From JBNKFV01 sp050289485 (lineage in GTDB: Bacteria > Pseudomonadota > Gammaproteobacteria > Pseudomonadales > Cellvibrionaceae), in contig JBNKFV010000017.1 in NCBI GenBank assembly GCA_050289485.1, positions 62,001 through 126,000 on the forward strand: a DNA stretch of 64,000 nt, given 5' to 3'. The position numbers and the translations under genes are program-made. Each line of letters opens with the position of its first letter. The stretch's first letter is position 1. This document shows, piece after piece, positions 53,347 through 62,319 of this stretch. The notes under the pieces were generated by a model that was given only the letters and a program-made list of their open reading frames with translations, was not told the DNA's origin and ran no database searches.

Positions 53347-54651
53347 TTAAGCCAACATTTCTACGCGAATACGGGTCAATTTGCCTTCGATAGCATCCAA
53401 GGCTTCAATCTGTAACGTTGCCGCCAGCAAGCTGGACTCTTTGGCACAATTAGTTAGCAAAATGATCGTTGCTGTTTCTTCGTCATCGCGCGGCTGCTTT
53501 TGGATCAACGCTTCAATACTGATGCCTGCATCGCTCAGAATTTGCGTGACTTTAGACAGCACCCCAGGTTTATCGATAGCCGACATACGCACATAATATG
53601 AGGTTTCCACCTCTTCAATGGGCAGTACTGGGTAATCAGTAACCGTATCAGCCTGGAAGCCCAGGTGAGGAACACGGTGCTCTGGGTCTGCCGTTAAGGT
53701 ACGGGCAACATCAATGATATCGGCAATCACCGCCGACGCCGTTGGCGCCGCACCCGCTCCCGCGCCGTAATACATGGTAGGGCCTACCGCATCGGCATTG
53801 ACCAGCACCGCATTCATAACCCCATTCACATTGGCAATCAAACGGGTTTCCGGTATCAGTGTAGGATGCACACGTAGCTCAACACCTGCCTCGGTTTTAC
53901 GGGCAATACCCAAATGCTTGATGCGATAACCAAGCTCTTCTGCATAAGCTACATCGATGGGCGCAACACGGCTGATACCTTCGGTAAACACTTTGTCGTA
54001 CTGTAGCGGCATGCCAAACGCCAGCGATGCCAGAATAACCAGCTTATGCGCGGCATCGATACCTTCTACATCGAAAGTTGGATCCGCTTCGGCATAACCC
54101 AATGCCTGTGCTTCAGCCAGTACATCGTCGAATGCACGGCCTTTGTCACGCATTTCCGTTAGAATAAAATTACCGGTGCCGTTAATAATGCCGGCCAGCC
54201 ATTGAATTTTATTGGCCGACAAGCCCTCGCGAATGGCTTTGATGATGGGAATACCACCCGCAACTGCCGCTTCGAAAGATACCGAAACACCCTTCTCTTT
54301 AGCAGCCGCAAAAATCTCGTTACCAAATTCGGCAATTAATGCTTTGTTGGCCGTAACCACATGCTTGCCATTGGCGATGGCCTTGAGCACCAATTCTTTA
54401 GCGACGGTGGTGCCACCAATCAGCTCAACGACGATATCGATATTGGGATTCGACACCACCTCAAAAATATCACGAGTTACCCTCAATTCAGAGGTATCAC
54501 AGGCGGCGTTGTCACGACGGGCACCAATTTGCTCAATAATAATCTCGCAACCGGCACGCGCATTGATTTCTTCCTGGTTCTCAGCGATAACATTGACGGT
54601 ACCGCTCCCAACCGTACCCAAACCACATATACCTATTTTCACCGGTTTCAA
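53347..54651 (-). CDS. hom: Homoserine dehydrogenase
   Basis: 434 residues. The NAD(P)-binding GICGLGTVGSGTV begins at the N-terminus. The catalytic body has NANKALIA-like TANKALIAEFG and GIINGTGNFILTEM, and a C-terminal ACT domain is at about 350-430. Although the frame is open upstream to 54720, the start is TTG at 54651. AGAGGA is 7 bases upstream, and the encoded KPVKIGICG matches homologues directly. It makes homoserine for threonine and methionine. It is monofunctional, without an aspartokinase part. Confidence 0.96.
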   Translation of the reverse strand: MKPVKIGICGLGTVGSGTVNVIAENQEEINARAGCEIIIEQIGARRDNAACDTSELRVTRDIFEVVSNPNIDIVVELIGGTTVAKELVLKAIANGKHVVTANKALIAEFGNEIFAAAKEKGVSVSFEAAVAGGIPIIKAIREGLSANKIQWLAGIINGTGNFILTEMRDKGRAFDDVLAEAQALGYAEADPTFDVEGIDAAHKLVILASLAFGMPLQYDKVFTEGISRVAPIDVAYAEELGYRIKHLGIARKTEAGVELRVHPTLIPETRLIANVNGVMNAVLVNADAVGPTMYYGAGAGAAPTASAVIADIIDVARTLTADPEHRVPHLGFQADTVTDYPVLPIEEVETSYYVRMSAIDKPGVLSKVTQILSDAGISIEALIQKQPRDDEETATIILLTNCAKESSLLAATLQIEALDAIEGKLTRIRVEMLA

Positions 54652-54810
54652 GTGTGAATCCTCTGTAAAAGACACTGTTAACTCTTTGATTTCTAGTGAA
54701 GTCAGCTCACCCGCTGGCAAGCGCTGATGGAGGTGAATATTTCACAAGGTGGGCAACATTACTGGGCTGCGCGACAGCTGTCAAATGTCTGCGGGCAATC
54801 GGTCAACTCC

Positions 54811-54838
54811 CGACAAAAAAGGGGGCGATCAGCCCCCT
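54811..54838 (-). terminator. Terminator after dsbC
   Basis: AGGGGGC / GCCCCCT with a GATCA loop is followed on the minus strand by TTTTTTG, 19 bases past the dsbC stop. hom therefore needs its own promoter in the about 160 bp that follow. Confidence 0.88.
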
Positions 54839-54856
54839 GTTAAGGCTATACCTGGA

Positions 54857-55615
54857 TTATAAAAGCCCTAAGATTCTGGCAAGCTCTTTGGCCGGATAAT
54901 AACCGGGCAGCATAGTGCCATCAGTTAACACCAACGCGGGGGTCCCTCTTACACCCATCATCCCTCCTAATTGATATTGCTTCGCCACGGGGTTGTCTTC
55001 ACACATATTAAGCGCAACGCGTTTGCGCTGCTTAAGCTCGGTGAGGGTCTCTTGTGGATTGTCCGAGCACCAGGCAGTGACTAGTTTCTGATAGGCATCT
55101 GAGCCTACGCCAGCACGAGGGTAAGCCAGGTAACGTACTTCAATACCGTAGCTGTTCAACTCGCCAATCTCGCTATGCAGTTTTTGGCAATAGCCACAAT
55201 CTACATCGGTGAACACCTGAAGTACGGCTTTGGTTTCACCTTTGGGTTTAAAGATGATTTCGTCTTTGGTGTCGACACTCGCCATGATTTCTTTGCGCAT
55301 GGCAGAGCGCTCCTGCTCTTGCAGATTCACATATTCGCCAGGGATTACCTGATACATATCGCCGGTCAAAAAATATTGCCCATCAGCGCTAACAAACAAT
55401 AAAGGGCCGTTTTGCACCTGTACTTTATACATACCTGAAATGGGGCTTTCTTCGACGCTGCCAAATACCAGGTCTGGGCGCCCCGCCTTTAAACGCTCGA
55501 CTATCGTTTTTTTAACGCCCTCGGGCACTTCTGCAACCGCATTAACAGACATTGCCAGGCCTGTAAAAGCCGAAACAACCAGACCCGCGCGCAACGCCCA
55601 CGTTTTTAACATCAT
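54857..55615 (-). CDS. dsbC: DsbC, periplasmic disulfide isomerase
   Basis: 252 residues. The signal peptide (MMLKTWALRAGLVVSAFTGLAMSV...) is cleaved near AVA/EVP. An N-terminal dimerisation domain and a thioredoxin fold with CGYC (Cys140, Cys143) follow; the cis-proline region VRGTPALVLTDG is intact. A second cysteine pair (WCSDNP...NMCEDNP) is the structural disulfide. It corrects wrong disulfides, kept reduced by DsbD. ATG 55615 has AAGG 8 bases upstream. Confidence 0.95.
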   Translation of the reverse strand: MMLKTWALRAGLVVSAFTGLAMSVNAVAEVPEGVKKTIVERLKAGRPDLVFGSVEESPISGMYKVQVQNGPLLFVSADGQYFLTGDMYQVIPGEYVNLQEQERSAMRKEIMASVDTKDEIIFKPKGETKAVLQVFTDVDCGYCQKLHSEIGELNSYGIEVRYLAYPRAGVGSDAYQKLVTAWCSDNPQETLTELKQRKRVALNMCEDNPVAKQYQLGGMMGVRGTPALVLTDGTMLPGYYPAKELARILGLL

Positions 55616-55814
55616 TATCAATACCTTACATCTACTCTTTGCCCGTTGATCATCTACATTCAGAGCTTTGAACACAGAGCCACAACGGCGTTCAGTGCAC
55701 TTTATCAGTGGACTTTAGTTGGCATGAACTATAACAGGCAAAATACCCAATAAACACCTACTACTTGGCAAATGACAGGGGCAATTAGCGTCAACAGGGC
55801 CTAATTCCCAGTGT

Positions 55815-56981
55815 TTATGCCGATTCTTTAAACAACTCGCGGCCAATCAGCATGCGCCGAATTTCAGAGGTGCCGGCACCGATTTCGTACAGCTTGGCAT
55901 CCCGCAGTAAGCGCCCACAGGGATAGTCGTTGGTGTAGCCGTTACCACCGAGTATCTGTATCGCCTGCAAGGCCATTTGGGTTGCCTGCTCTGCCGTATA
56001 GAGAATGACACCCGCCGCATCTTTCCGCGCAGTTTCGCCCCTGTCGCAAGCACGGGCAACGGCATACAAGTAGGCCCTGCTGGCATTGAGCACGGTATAC
56101 ATATCGGCCACCTTGGCCTGTATCAGCTGAAACTCACCAATTTTCTGGCCAAACTGTTCTCGCTCATGAATATAGGGCAGCACCACATCGAGACACGCCT
56201 GCATAATACCAACAGGCCCTCCTGCCAATACGGTACGTTCATAGTCCAGCCCCGACATTAACACCTCAACACCCCGGCCCTCCTCACCCAATACATTGGC
56301 AGCGGGAACCGGGCAGTTTTCAAAAACCAATTCACAGGTGTTTGATCCACGCATACCAAGCTTGTCGAGCTTTTGCGCGCGAGAAAATCCCGGGGAATCC
56401 CTTTCGACAATAAAGGCCGTGATGCCTCGACTACCTGCATGCATATCCGTTTTCGCATATACCACATACACGTGGGCGTCGGGACCATTGGTAATCCACA
56501 TTTTATTGCCATTAAGCAGATACCGGTTGCCCTGTTTTTCTGCTCGCAACGTCATGCTCACAACATCGGACCCTGCATTAGGTTCCGACATTGCCAGGGC
56601 ACCCACGCGCGCACCACTGCACAGAGCGGGCAGATATTGTTGTTTTTGTGCTGGGGAACCATTTTTAAAAATTTGGTTAACACATAAGTTCGAGTGCGCA
56701 CCGTAAGATAGCGCCACTGCCGCAGACGCTCGACTGATTTCTTCCATGGCCACCACATGGGCCAAATAGCCCATGCCTGCACCACCATAGTCTTCCGCGA
56801 TCGTAACGCCCAGTACGCCCAGTTGCCCAAACTTCTGCCACAAATCAGCGGGGAAATTATTGTCGCTGTCAATCTGCGCTGCCCGGGGAGCAATTTCGGT
56901 TTGCGCAAATTCGCAAACTGAATTGCGCAACATATCAATGTCTTCACCTAGTGCATGCGACAGCATGGGAAAATAGATCAT
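55815..56981 (-). CDS. liuA: Isovaleryl-CoA dehydrogenase (LiuA)
   Basis: 388 residues. Acyl-CoA dehydrogenase fold with MSEPNAGSDV and LGGNGYTNDYPCGRLLRDAK. The catalytic base Glu248 lies in GLDYERTVLAGGPVG, the position used by isovaleryl-CoA dehydrogenases (other classes have it elsewhere), which supports the substrate. FAD enzyme of leucine breakdown, oxidising isovaleryl-CoA to 3-methylcrotonyl-CoA. ATG 56981 has GAGG 6 bases upstream. It is last of the liuRBCA unit. Confidence 0.93.
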   Translation of the reverse strand: MIYFPMLSHALGEDIDMLRNSVCEFAQTEIAPRAAQIDSDNNFPADLWQKFGQLGVLGVTIAEDYGGAGMGYLAHVVAMEEISRASAAVALSYGAHSNLCVNQIFKNGSPAQKQQYLPALCSGARVGALAMSEPNAGSDVVSMTLRAEKQGNRYLLNGNKMWITNGPDAHVYVVYAKTDMHAGSRGITAFIVERDSPGFSRAQKLDKLGMRGSNTCELVFENCPVPAANVLGEEGRGVEVLMSGLDYERTVLAGGPVGIMQACLDVVLPYIHEREQFGQKIGEFQLIQAKVADMYTVLNASRAYLYAVARACDRGETARKDAAGVILYTAEQATQMALQAIQILGGNGYTNDYPCGRLLRDAKLYEIGAGTSEIRRMLIGRELFKESA

Positions 56982-56996
56982 GGCACACCTCACTCA

Positions 56997-57806
56997 CTAT
57001 TCACTGTTATCGTCGGTGTCAGCAACCCATTGTGGTAAACGCTTTTCCAAAAATGCAGCCAGTCCTTCCTGACCTTCTTGAGAAATGCGAACAGCTGCAA
57101 TGCGTTCACTGGTTGTTTTTATCAGTGCATCGGTTACAGGCTTTCCAGCCACATCAAAAATTAACTGCTTGGATTGATGCACGGCCTCCGGGCCATTTTG
57201 CAAAATACTCGAAAGGATTTTTTCAACAGTGTCATCACATTTTTCTGACGCAGCCAATTCACTCACCAAACCAATATCTCGCGCTTGGGCTGCACCGAAT
57301 ACTTCCGCTGTCAAAAAATAACGACGCGCCGCCCTACTGCCTATAGCAGCAGTAACGTACGGAGAAATAGTAGCGGGAATTAAACCAACTCTTACTTCGC
57401 TCAAACAAAAAATGGCATCGTTGCTGGCCACTACGATATCGCAACAACTGATAAGACCAACCGCACCACCATACGCTGCGCCATGCACAGATGCGATTGT
57501 AGGCTTGGATAAAAAATAAAGTGTTTTTAACATTAACGCCAGACTGTTGGCATCGCGCAGGTTGTCGCGATAGCTGTAACTGGCCATGCGTTTCATCCAG
57601 TTCAAATCCGCCCCGGCCGAAAAGTGCTTGCCATTGGCCTTCAGCACAACCGCGCGTACACGTTTGTTTTTGTCCAGCGATTTCAGCGCTGCGGTCACTT
57701 CAATAATCATCTGACCATCAAACGCATTGTGTTTCTGCGGCCGGTTCAGACAAACCGTAGCAACACCACGTTGATCAATAGTTACCTCAACAACGGGAAC
57801 TGACAT
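56997..57806 (-). CDS. liuC: 3-methylglutaconyl-CoA hydratase-like enoyl-CoA hydratase (LiuC)
   Basis: 269 residues, crotonase fold. The oxyanion loops are HFSAGADLNWMKRM and GAAYGGAVGLISCCD, and the catalytic segment is LSEVRVGLIPATISPYV. HFSAGADLNWM is typical of the methylglutaconyl-CoA group. The operon setting between liuB and liuA supports this over a general hydratase. It hydrates 3-methylglutaconyl-CoA to HMG-CoA. Confidence 0.88.
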   Translation of the reverse strand: MSVPVVEVTIDQRGVATVCLNRPQKHNAFDGQMIIEVTAALKSLDKNKRVRAVVLKANGKHFSAGADLNWMKRMASYSYRDNLRDANSLALMLKTLYFLSKPTIASVHGAAYGGAVGLISCCDIVVASNDAIFCLSEVRVGLIPATISPYVTAAIGSRAARRYFLTAEVFGAAQARDIGLVSELAASEKCDDTVEKILSSILQNGPEAVHQSKQLIFDVAGKPVTDALIKTTSERIAAVRISQEGQEGLAAFLEKRLPQWVADTDDNSE

Positions 57807-57848
57807 AACGGTAATCTCATGGCTAATAAAAGTTTTATGAAACCAACA

Positions 57849-59456
57849 TTACATTCTAAACACACCAAACCGCGTAGAGCGCACGGGTCTGTTCTGGCAA
57901 GCAGACAGCCCCAAACCCAGCACTCTCCGTGTGTCGGCAGGGTCAATCACGCCGTCGTCCCATAAGCGGGCGGTTGCATAATACGGATTACCCTGCTGCT
58001 CATACTGTGACCGTATGTTTTGCTTAAAAGCTGCTTCTGTTTCAGCATCCCATGCGGTCCCTTCATGCGCCATTTGATCTCGTTTAATTTGTGCTAACAC
58101 ACCGGAGGCTTGCTCACCCCCCATCACCGAAATACGGGCATTGGGCCACATAAACATAAAATCCGGATCGTAGGCACGACCACACATGCTGTAGTTACCA
58201 GCACCATGAGAACCACCAATAATAATTGTAAACTTCGGCACATCGGCGCAGGCGACGGCCATGACCATTTTCGCCCCATCTTTGGCAATCCCTTTGGTCT
58301 CTGCCTGTTTACCTACCATAAACCCAGTAATATTCTGCAAAAACACAAGGGGAATATGGCGCTGTGCACAGAGTTGTACAAAGTGCGCACCTTTCTGCGC
58401 CGACTCACTGAACAAAATGCCATTGTTTGCCACGATACCAACACTATGGCCATAAATGCGCGCAAAACCACACACCAAGGTAGTCCCAAACAAGGGTTTA
58501 AATTCATCAAAGTCGGAGCCATCGACAATGCGGGCAATCACCTCTCTTACATCAAAGCCTTGCCGAGCGTCTTTGCTGACTACTCCGTACACCTCTGTCG
58601 CATCGTAAAGCGGCGCTTGAACGTTAGATGAAACACTATGCTCAGCCGGTGGTGAATAAAAATGTCCAACAATCTGACGTAGCAAGCGAATCGCGTGCGG
58701 ATCGTCTTCTGCCATGTAGTCAGCTACCCCGGATTTTCGGCAGTGAACATCGGCCCCACCCAGCTCTTCAGCCGTTACAACTTCACCCGTTGCCGATTTT
58801 ACTAAGGGTGGGCCACCCAAAAATATTGTTCCATAACCTTTAACAATAATGGCTTCGTCAGCCATAGCGGGTACATAGGCACCCCCTGCTGTGCAGGAAC
58901 CCATAACCGCGGCAACTTGTGCGATACCCGCAGCAGACATACGAGCCTGGTTGTAGAAAATGCGACCGAAGTGCTCTCTGTCTGGAAATACTTCATCTTG
59001 CTTGGGCAGATTAGCACCACCAGAATCCACCAGATAAAGACACGGCAAATGATTTTGTGCCGCAATACGTTGTGCACGCAGATGCTTTTTGACGGTAACA
59101 GGATAATAAGTGCCGCCTTTTACCGTAGCATCATTGGCAACGATCATGCAGGCCCGGCCATTAACCTGGCCAATACCGGTGATAATACCGGCACAGGCTA
59201 CCGGTTCAGAATACAGCTCCCAGGCAGCCAGTGGCGACAATTCAAAAAACGGCGTTTTTTTATCCAGCAATAATGCAAGGCGTTCGCGCACGGGCAACTT
59301 GCCGCGAGCAATATGTTTGCGTAAGGCTTTTTCGCCACCGCCCTTCTCAACCATGTGCACCTTGCTCAGCAGATCTTCCACCAGATCTTGCATATGCGCG
59401 TAGTTGTCTCGAAATACTGCACTGTCTGTGTTGACCTTACTCGTGATCACTGCCAT
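57849..59456 (-). CDS. liuB: Methylcrotonyl-CoA carboxylase beta (carboxyltransferase) subunit (LiuB)
   Basis: 535 residues, the usual size. Two crotonase-like carboxyltransferase halves are present, with MGSCTAGGAYVPAMADEAIIVKG-type and IIGGSHGAGNYSMCGRAYDP segments. The protein transfers CO2 from carboxybiotin to methylcrotonyl-CoA. It needs the biotin-carrying alpha subunit LiuD, which is not in the window. ATG 59456 follows GAGGG by 8 bases. Confidence 0.93.
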   Translation of the reverse strand: MAVITSKVNTDSAVFRDNYAHMQDLVEDLLSKVHMVEKGGGEKALRKHIARGKLPVRERLALLLDKKTPFFELSPLAAWELYSEPVACAGIITGIGQVNGRACMIVANDATVKGGTYYPVTVKKHLRAQRIAAQNHLPCLYLVDSGGANLPKQDEVFPDREHFGRIFYNQARMSAAGIAQVAAVMGSCTAGGAYVPAMADEAIIVKGYGTIFLGGPPLVKSATGEVVTAEELGGADVHCRKSGVADYMAEDDPHAIRLLRQIVGHFYSPPAEHSVSSNVQAPLYDATEVYGVVSKDARQGFDVREVIARIVDGSDFDEFKPLFGTTLVCGFARIYGHSVGIVANNGILFSESAQKGAHFVQLCAQRHIPLVFLQNITGFMVGKQAETKGIAKDGAKMVMAVACADVPKFTIIIGGSHGAGNYSMCGRAYDPDFMFMWPNARISVMGGEQASGVLAQIKRDQMAHEGTAWDAETEAAFKQNIRSQYEQQGNPYYATARLWDDGVIDPADTRRVLGLGLSACQNRPVRSTRFGVFRM

Positions 59457-59495
59457 AACAGTCACCCTCGCCAGCCGTGTACCTCAACGATTACC

Positions 59496-59870
59496 CTATT
59501 GCTTACCCAGAGCCGTTAAGCAGCGCTGCTCTGCCTGCTCCAGTTCGGTAAGCATCTTATTCAATTCGACCAGCTGCTGGTGCAGCCTGGCCTTACGAGA
59601 CCGAATACGCTCAAGCAAGGCGGTTAACTGGGTTGCATTGCCTTCTTGCGGGTTATACATCTCAATAATTTCGCGGGCTTCATCCAGGGACAACCCCAGA
59701 CGTTTGCCACGCAAAATCAGCTTTAGCTTGATTCGATCCTGGTTTGAATAAACCCGCGTCGTACCTTTGCGCAGCGGACTTAACAACCCTTTGTCTTCGT
59801 AAAAACGAATCGAGCGGGTGGTCACATCAAATTCTGCGGCCAGATCAGAAATGCTATAGGTTTGCGTCAT
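59496..59870 (-). CDS. liuR: MerR-family regulator of branched-chain/leucine catabolism (LiuR)
   Basis: 124 residues. The N-terminal winged helix YSISDLAAEFDVTTRSIRFYEDKGLLSP is the MerR type. A helical dimerisation coil (TALLERIRSRKARLHQQLVELNKML) follows. It heads the liu genes (gap 39 bp to liuB) and has a palindromic site directly upstream, as for self-controlled LiuR. GAGG precedes the ATG. Confidence 0.9.
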   Translation of the reverse strand: MTQTYSISDLAAEFDVTTRSIRFYEDKGLLSPLRKGTTRVYSNQDRIKLKLILRGKRLGLSLDEAREIIEMYNPQEGNATQLTALLERIRSRKARLHQQLVELNKMLTELEQAEQRCLTALGKQ

Positions 59871-59900
59871 AAAAGCCTCACCATGTTACTTTGAGCCTAG

Positions 59901-59916
59901 TTTACGTTAACGTAAA
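59901..59916. promoter_or_regulatory. Probable LiuR operator
   Basis: TTTACGTTAACGTAAA is a perfect palindrome about 30 bases before the liuR start. It fits the ACGT-rich inverted repeats described for LiuR in proteobacteria. ACGTCAA follows on the right, broadening the match. Confidence 0.65.
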
Positions 59917-60087
59917 CGTCAAAGCGGTAAGCCAATAACAAGGCAATATCAATACACGGTTAAAAGAGCAGAAATCGGAGGAAGGGTAAAAAAGGTTTGT
60001 AAATTAGGTGGATACAGCGAAATAAAGCGCGAGCTGTCTGTTAAAAAACGTTTTTGAAGCAGCGGACGGCGGGCGGGAAAGTAGTAA

Positions 60088-60114
60088 CAGGCAAGGTGCA
60101 AACCACCCTGCCTG
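60088..60114 (-). terminator. Hairpin terminator-like structure after rplS
   Basis: CAGGCA-A-GGTG pairs with CACC-C-TGCCTG over about ten pairs with a 5-base loop, 14 bases past the rplS stop. The following minus-strand bases (TTACTACTTTCC) are only moderately T-rich. Confidence 0.55.
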
Positions 60115-60127
60115 CGAAAACTCAAAC

Positions 60128-60478
60128 TTAGTTAAGTTTTTCTTTAATACGTGCAGCACGACCAGACAGGTCACGCAGGTAGTACAGTTTAGCTTGACGC
60201 ACATCACCACGACGCTTAACAGAAATACTGTCGAGCAATGGGCTGTGAGTCTGGAAAGTACGCTCAACGCCAACACCGTGAGAAATCTTACGTACAGTGA
60301 ACGCAGAATTCAGACCGCGGTTACGCTTACCAATAACAACACCTTCGAATGCCTGCAGACGCTCGCGGTTACCTTCTTTAACTTTTACTTGTACCACAAC
60401 GGTATCGCCAGGGGAAAACTCTTCAAGGTTGCTCTTGAGTTGTTCCTTGTCCAGCTCCTGGATAATTTTGTTAGTCAT
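60128..60478 (-). CDS. rplS: 50S ribosomal protein L19
   Basis: 116 residues, the normal size. Family motifs PGDTVVVQVKVKEGNRERLQAFEGVV and GVGVERTFQTHSPLLDSI are intact, ending RIKEKLN. L19 sits at the 30S-50S interface. It is the last gene of rpsP-rimM-trmD-rplS. Confidence 0.98.
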   Translation of the reverse strand: MTNKIIQELDKEQLKSNLEEFSPGDTVVVQVKVKEGNRERLQAFEGVVIGKRNRGLNSAFTVRKISHGVGVERTFQTHSPLLDSISVKRRGDVRQAKLYYLRDLSGRAARIKEKLN

Positions 60479-60536
60479 GGTTTTTTGCTCCTAGTCAGCA
60501 AAATATGTGTAGCTTCACAGCTAGACAATCTTAAAA

Positions 60537-61298
60537 TTAGTCATCATTGCCACTGTCGAGCTGCTGCTGGAATGCTTCCAGCAAGGCTGTCTGCTCTTTG
60601 GTCAGCGACAATTTCTGCAGCAGGTCAGGCCTGCGTTGCCAAGTGCGCCCCAACGACTGTTGTAATCGCCAGCGCCTTATCTTTTCGTGGTTTCCCGATA
60701 GCAGTACCGCGGGAACCGGCTTGTTCTCGAACATCTCCGGGCGCGTATAGTGCGGACAATCAAGAAGTCCGTCGCTAAACGAATCCTGCTCGGCTGACAG
60801 ATCATGCCCTAGTACACCCGGTAGCAGACGGATAACACTATCCATCAATACCATGGCCGGCAGTTCCCCGCCGCTGAGCACATAATCGCCAATCGACCAT
60901 TCTTCATCGATTTCTACCTGAATCAGGCGTTCGTCGATGCCCTCATATCGGCCCGCCACCAGCACCAGGTTATGGCTTTGCGCCATTGCCTTCACCGCTG
61001 ACTGGTTAAGCAAACGCCCCTGCGGCGATAGGTAAATCACCTTAGTAGTGGCACCATCCGTTGTCGCCCAGCGCTTGGCTGCATGAATGGCATCCCGCAA
61101 TGGCTGAATCATCATCAGCATGCCGGGACCACCTCCATAAGGGCGATCATCTACAGTGCGATGCTTATCGTGGGCAAAATCCCTGGGACTCCAGGCTTTT
61201 ACCTCTACTTTCCCCTGCGAAACAGCCCGGCCAGTGACACCAAAACGGCTTACTGCCTCAAGCATTTCAGGGAAGAGCGTCACCACAGCGATTTTCAT
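60537..61298 (-). CDS. trmD: tRNA (guanine37-N1)-methyltransferase TrmD
   Basis: 253 residues. The N-terminal SPOUT trefoil-knot domain has VTLFPEMLEAV, RPYGGGPGMLM, AGRYEGIDERL and YVLSGGELPAMVLMD. The C-terminal domain binds the tRNA (PVPAVLLSGNHEKIRRWR). It makes m1G37 and prevents frameshifting. Confidence 0.98.
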   Translation of the reverse strand: MKIAVVTLFPEMLEAVSRFGVTGRAVSQGKVEVKAWSPRDFAHDKHRTVDDRPYGGGPGMLMMIQPLRDAIHAAKRWATTDGATTKVIYLSPQGRLLNQSAVKAMAQSHNLVLVAGRYEGIDERLIQVEIDEEWSIGDYVLSGGELPAMVLMDSVIRLLPGVLGHDLSAEQDSFSDGLLDCPHYTRPEMFENKPVPAVLLSGNHEKIRRWRLQQSLGRTWQRRPDLLQKLSLTKEQTALLEAFQQQLDSGNDD

Positions 61299-61323
61299 AC
61301 GGCCCCCTTAATTCGTGGCGCGT

Positions 61324-61881
61324 TTAAAAATCCGGATCCCAATCAACCGTTATGGCTGAATCGGCCAAATCAATATCGAGTACATATTGCTCTGGCACAT
61401 AGGGAATCAAACGCTCTTTCGCATCAAGCGACCCCGTCGTAGGGTCGCCCTTCACTACCAGTACGTCGTTTGCACCGGTTTCCATCAACCGAACCACCTT
61501 ACCCAGATTCAGAGACTGTCCATCAAACACGCTAGTGACGGTTAAACCAATCAACTGGTGCCAATAGAACTCCTCGTTTTCCAGCTCGGGCAGCTGTTCC
61601 TGACGGATAGCGATATCAGACCGACACAATGCCTGAGCAATATCCCGGTCATCTATCCCAACGATATGAGCCGCAAGGCCTTTGCCCTGCGGACGATATT
61701 CGTCAATTTCGATTTCTTTTACACCATGCTTTGTTTTCAAAAACAGTGGCGCGTACGAAAACAGATTTTCACTTGGCGACGTAAAGGATCTCACCTTTAC
61801 CCAGCCCTTAACCCCATGCACAGAGGTTACTTCGCCTACGGTAATCAGCGGGCTTTGCGTGTTTTTGTCCGCCTCAACCAT
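61324..61881 (-). CDS. rimM: Ribosome maturation factor RimM
   Basis: 185 residues. The N-terminal RimM barrel starts ITVGEVTSVHGVKGWVKVRSFT, and a C-terminal PRC barrel follows (FYWHQLIGLTVTS ... LIPYVPEQYVLDIDL). It assists 16S processing by binding S19. ATG 61881 was taken over a TTG two codons upstream. It sits 10 bp after rpsP. Confidence 0.96.
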   Translation of the reverse strand: MVEADKNTQSPLITVGEVTSVHGVKGWVKVRSFTSPSENLFSYAPLFLKTKHGVKEIEIDEYRPQGKGLAAHIVGIDDRDIAQALCRSDIAIRQEQLPELENEEFYWHQLIGLTVTSVFDGQSLNLGKVVRLMETGANDVLVVKGDPTTGSLDAKERLIPYVPEQYVLDIDLADSAITVDWDPDF

Positions 61882-61891
61882 AGACAATCAA

Positions 61892-62137
61892 TTACGCTGC
61901 AGCTGATTCTTTAACCAGCTTGGCAACGCGATCAGACAGTTGAGCACCTTTGCCAACCCAGTACTGGATACGCTCATTGTCAAGACGCAGGCGTTCTTCC
62001 TGGCCACGTGCCAGAGGGTTGAAAAAGCCAACACGCTCAATAAAACGACCATCGCGGGCGTTGCGGCTGTCGGTTACGTTCAGGTGGTAAAATGGGCGCT
62101 TTTTAGAACCGCCACGAGTTAAACGAATGCTTACCAT
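61892..62137 (-). CDS. rpsP: 30S ribosomal protein S16
   Basis: 81 residues starting MVSIRLTRGGSKKRPFYHLNVTDSRNARDG. The conserved RFIERVGFFNP and a normal end are present. First gene of the operon with rimM, trmD and rplS. Confidence 0.98.
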   Translation of the reverse strand: MVSIRLTRGGSKKRPFYHLNVTDSRNARDGRFIERVGFFNPLARGQEERLRLDNERIQYWVGKGAQLSDRVAKLVKESAAA

Positions 62138-62232
62138 GTAAGTCTATTCCTATATCTGCAAAAACCAGTGTTGCCTCACGGCAAGACCAAAATCGGTACC
62201 TTTTGCGGGGCCATCCCACAGAAAGGCGCGGC

Positions 62233-62261
62233 ATTATAAGGGAATAATTCCCTATCGTCAC
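62233..62261 (-). promoter_or_regulatory. Candidate promoter of the rpsP operon
   Basis: On the minus strand GTGACG and TATAAT are separated by 17 bases and followed by the GC-rich discriminator GCCGCGCC. This kind of discriminator is common at growth-rate-controlled ribosomal promoters. It lies about 95 bases upstream of the rpsP start. A small TTGCC/GGCAA hairpin lies in the leader. Confidence 0.55.
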
Positions 62262-62285
62262 CCTGTAAAGCCATACCAGGGCACT

Positions 62286-62313
62286 AAAAAAACGGCCCCG
62301 AAGGGCCGTTTTT
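62286..62313 (-). terminator. Terminator after ffh
   Basis: AAAAACGGCCC / GGGCCGTTTTT with a four-base loop (TTCG on the minus strand) is followed by a run of T just past the ffh stop. It separates ffh from the rpsP promoter. Confidence 0.92.
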
Positions 62314-62319
62314 GCGAGT

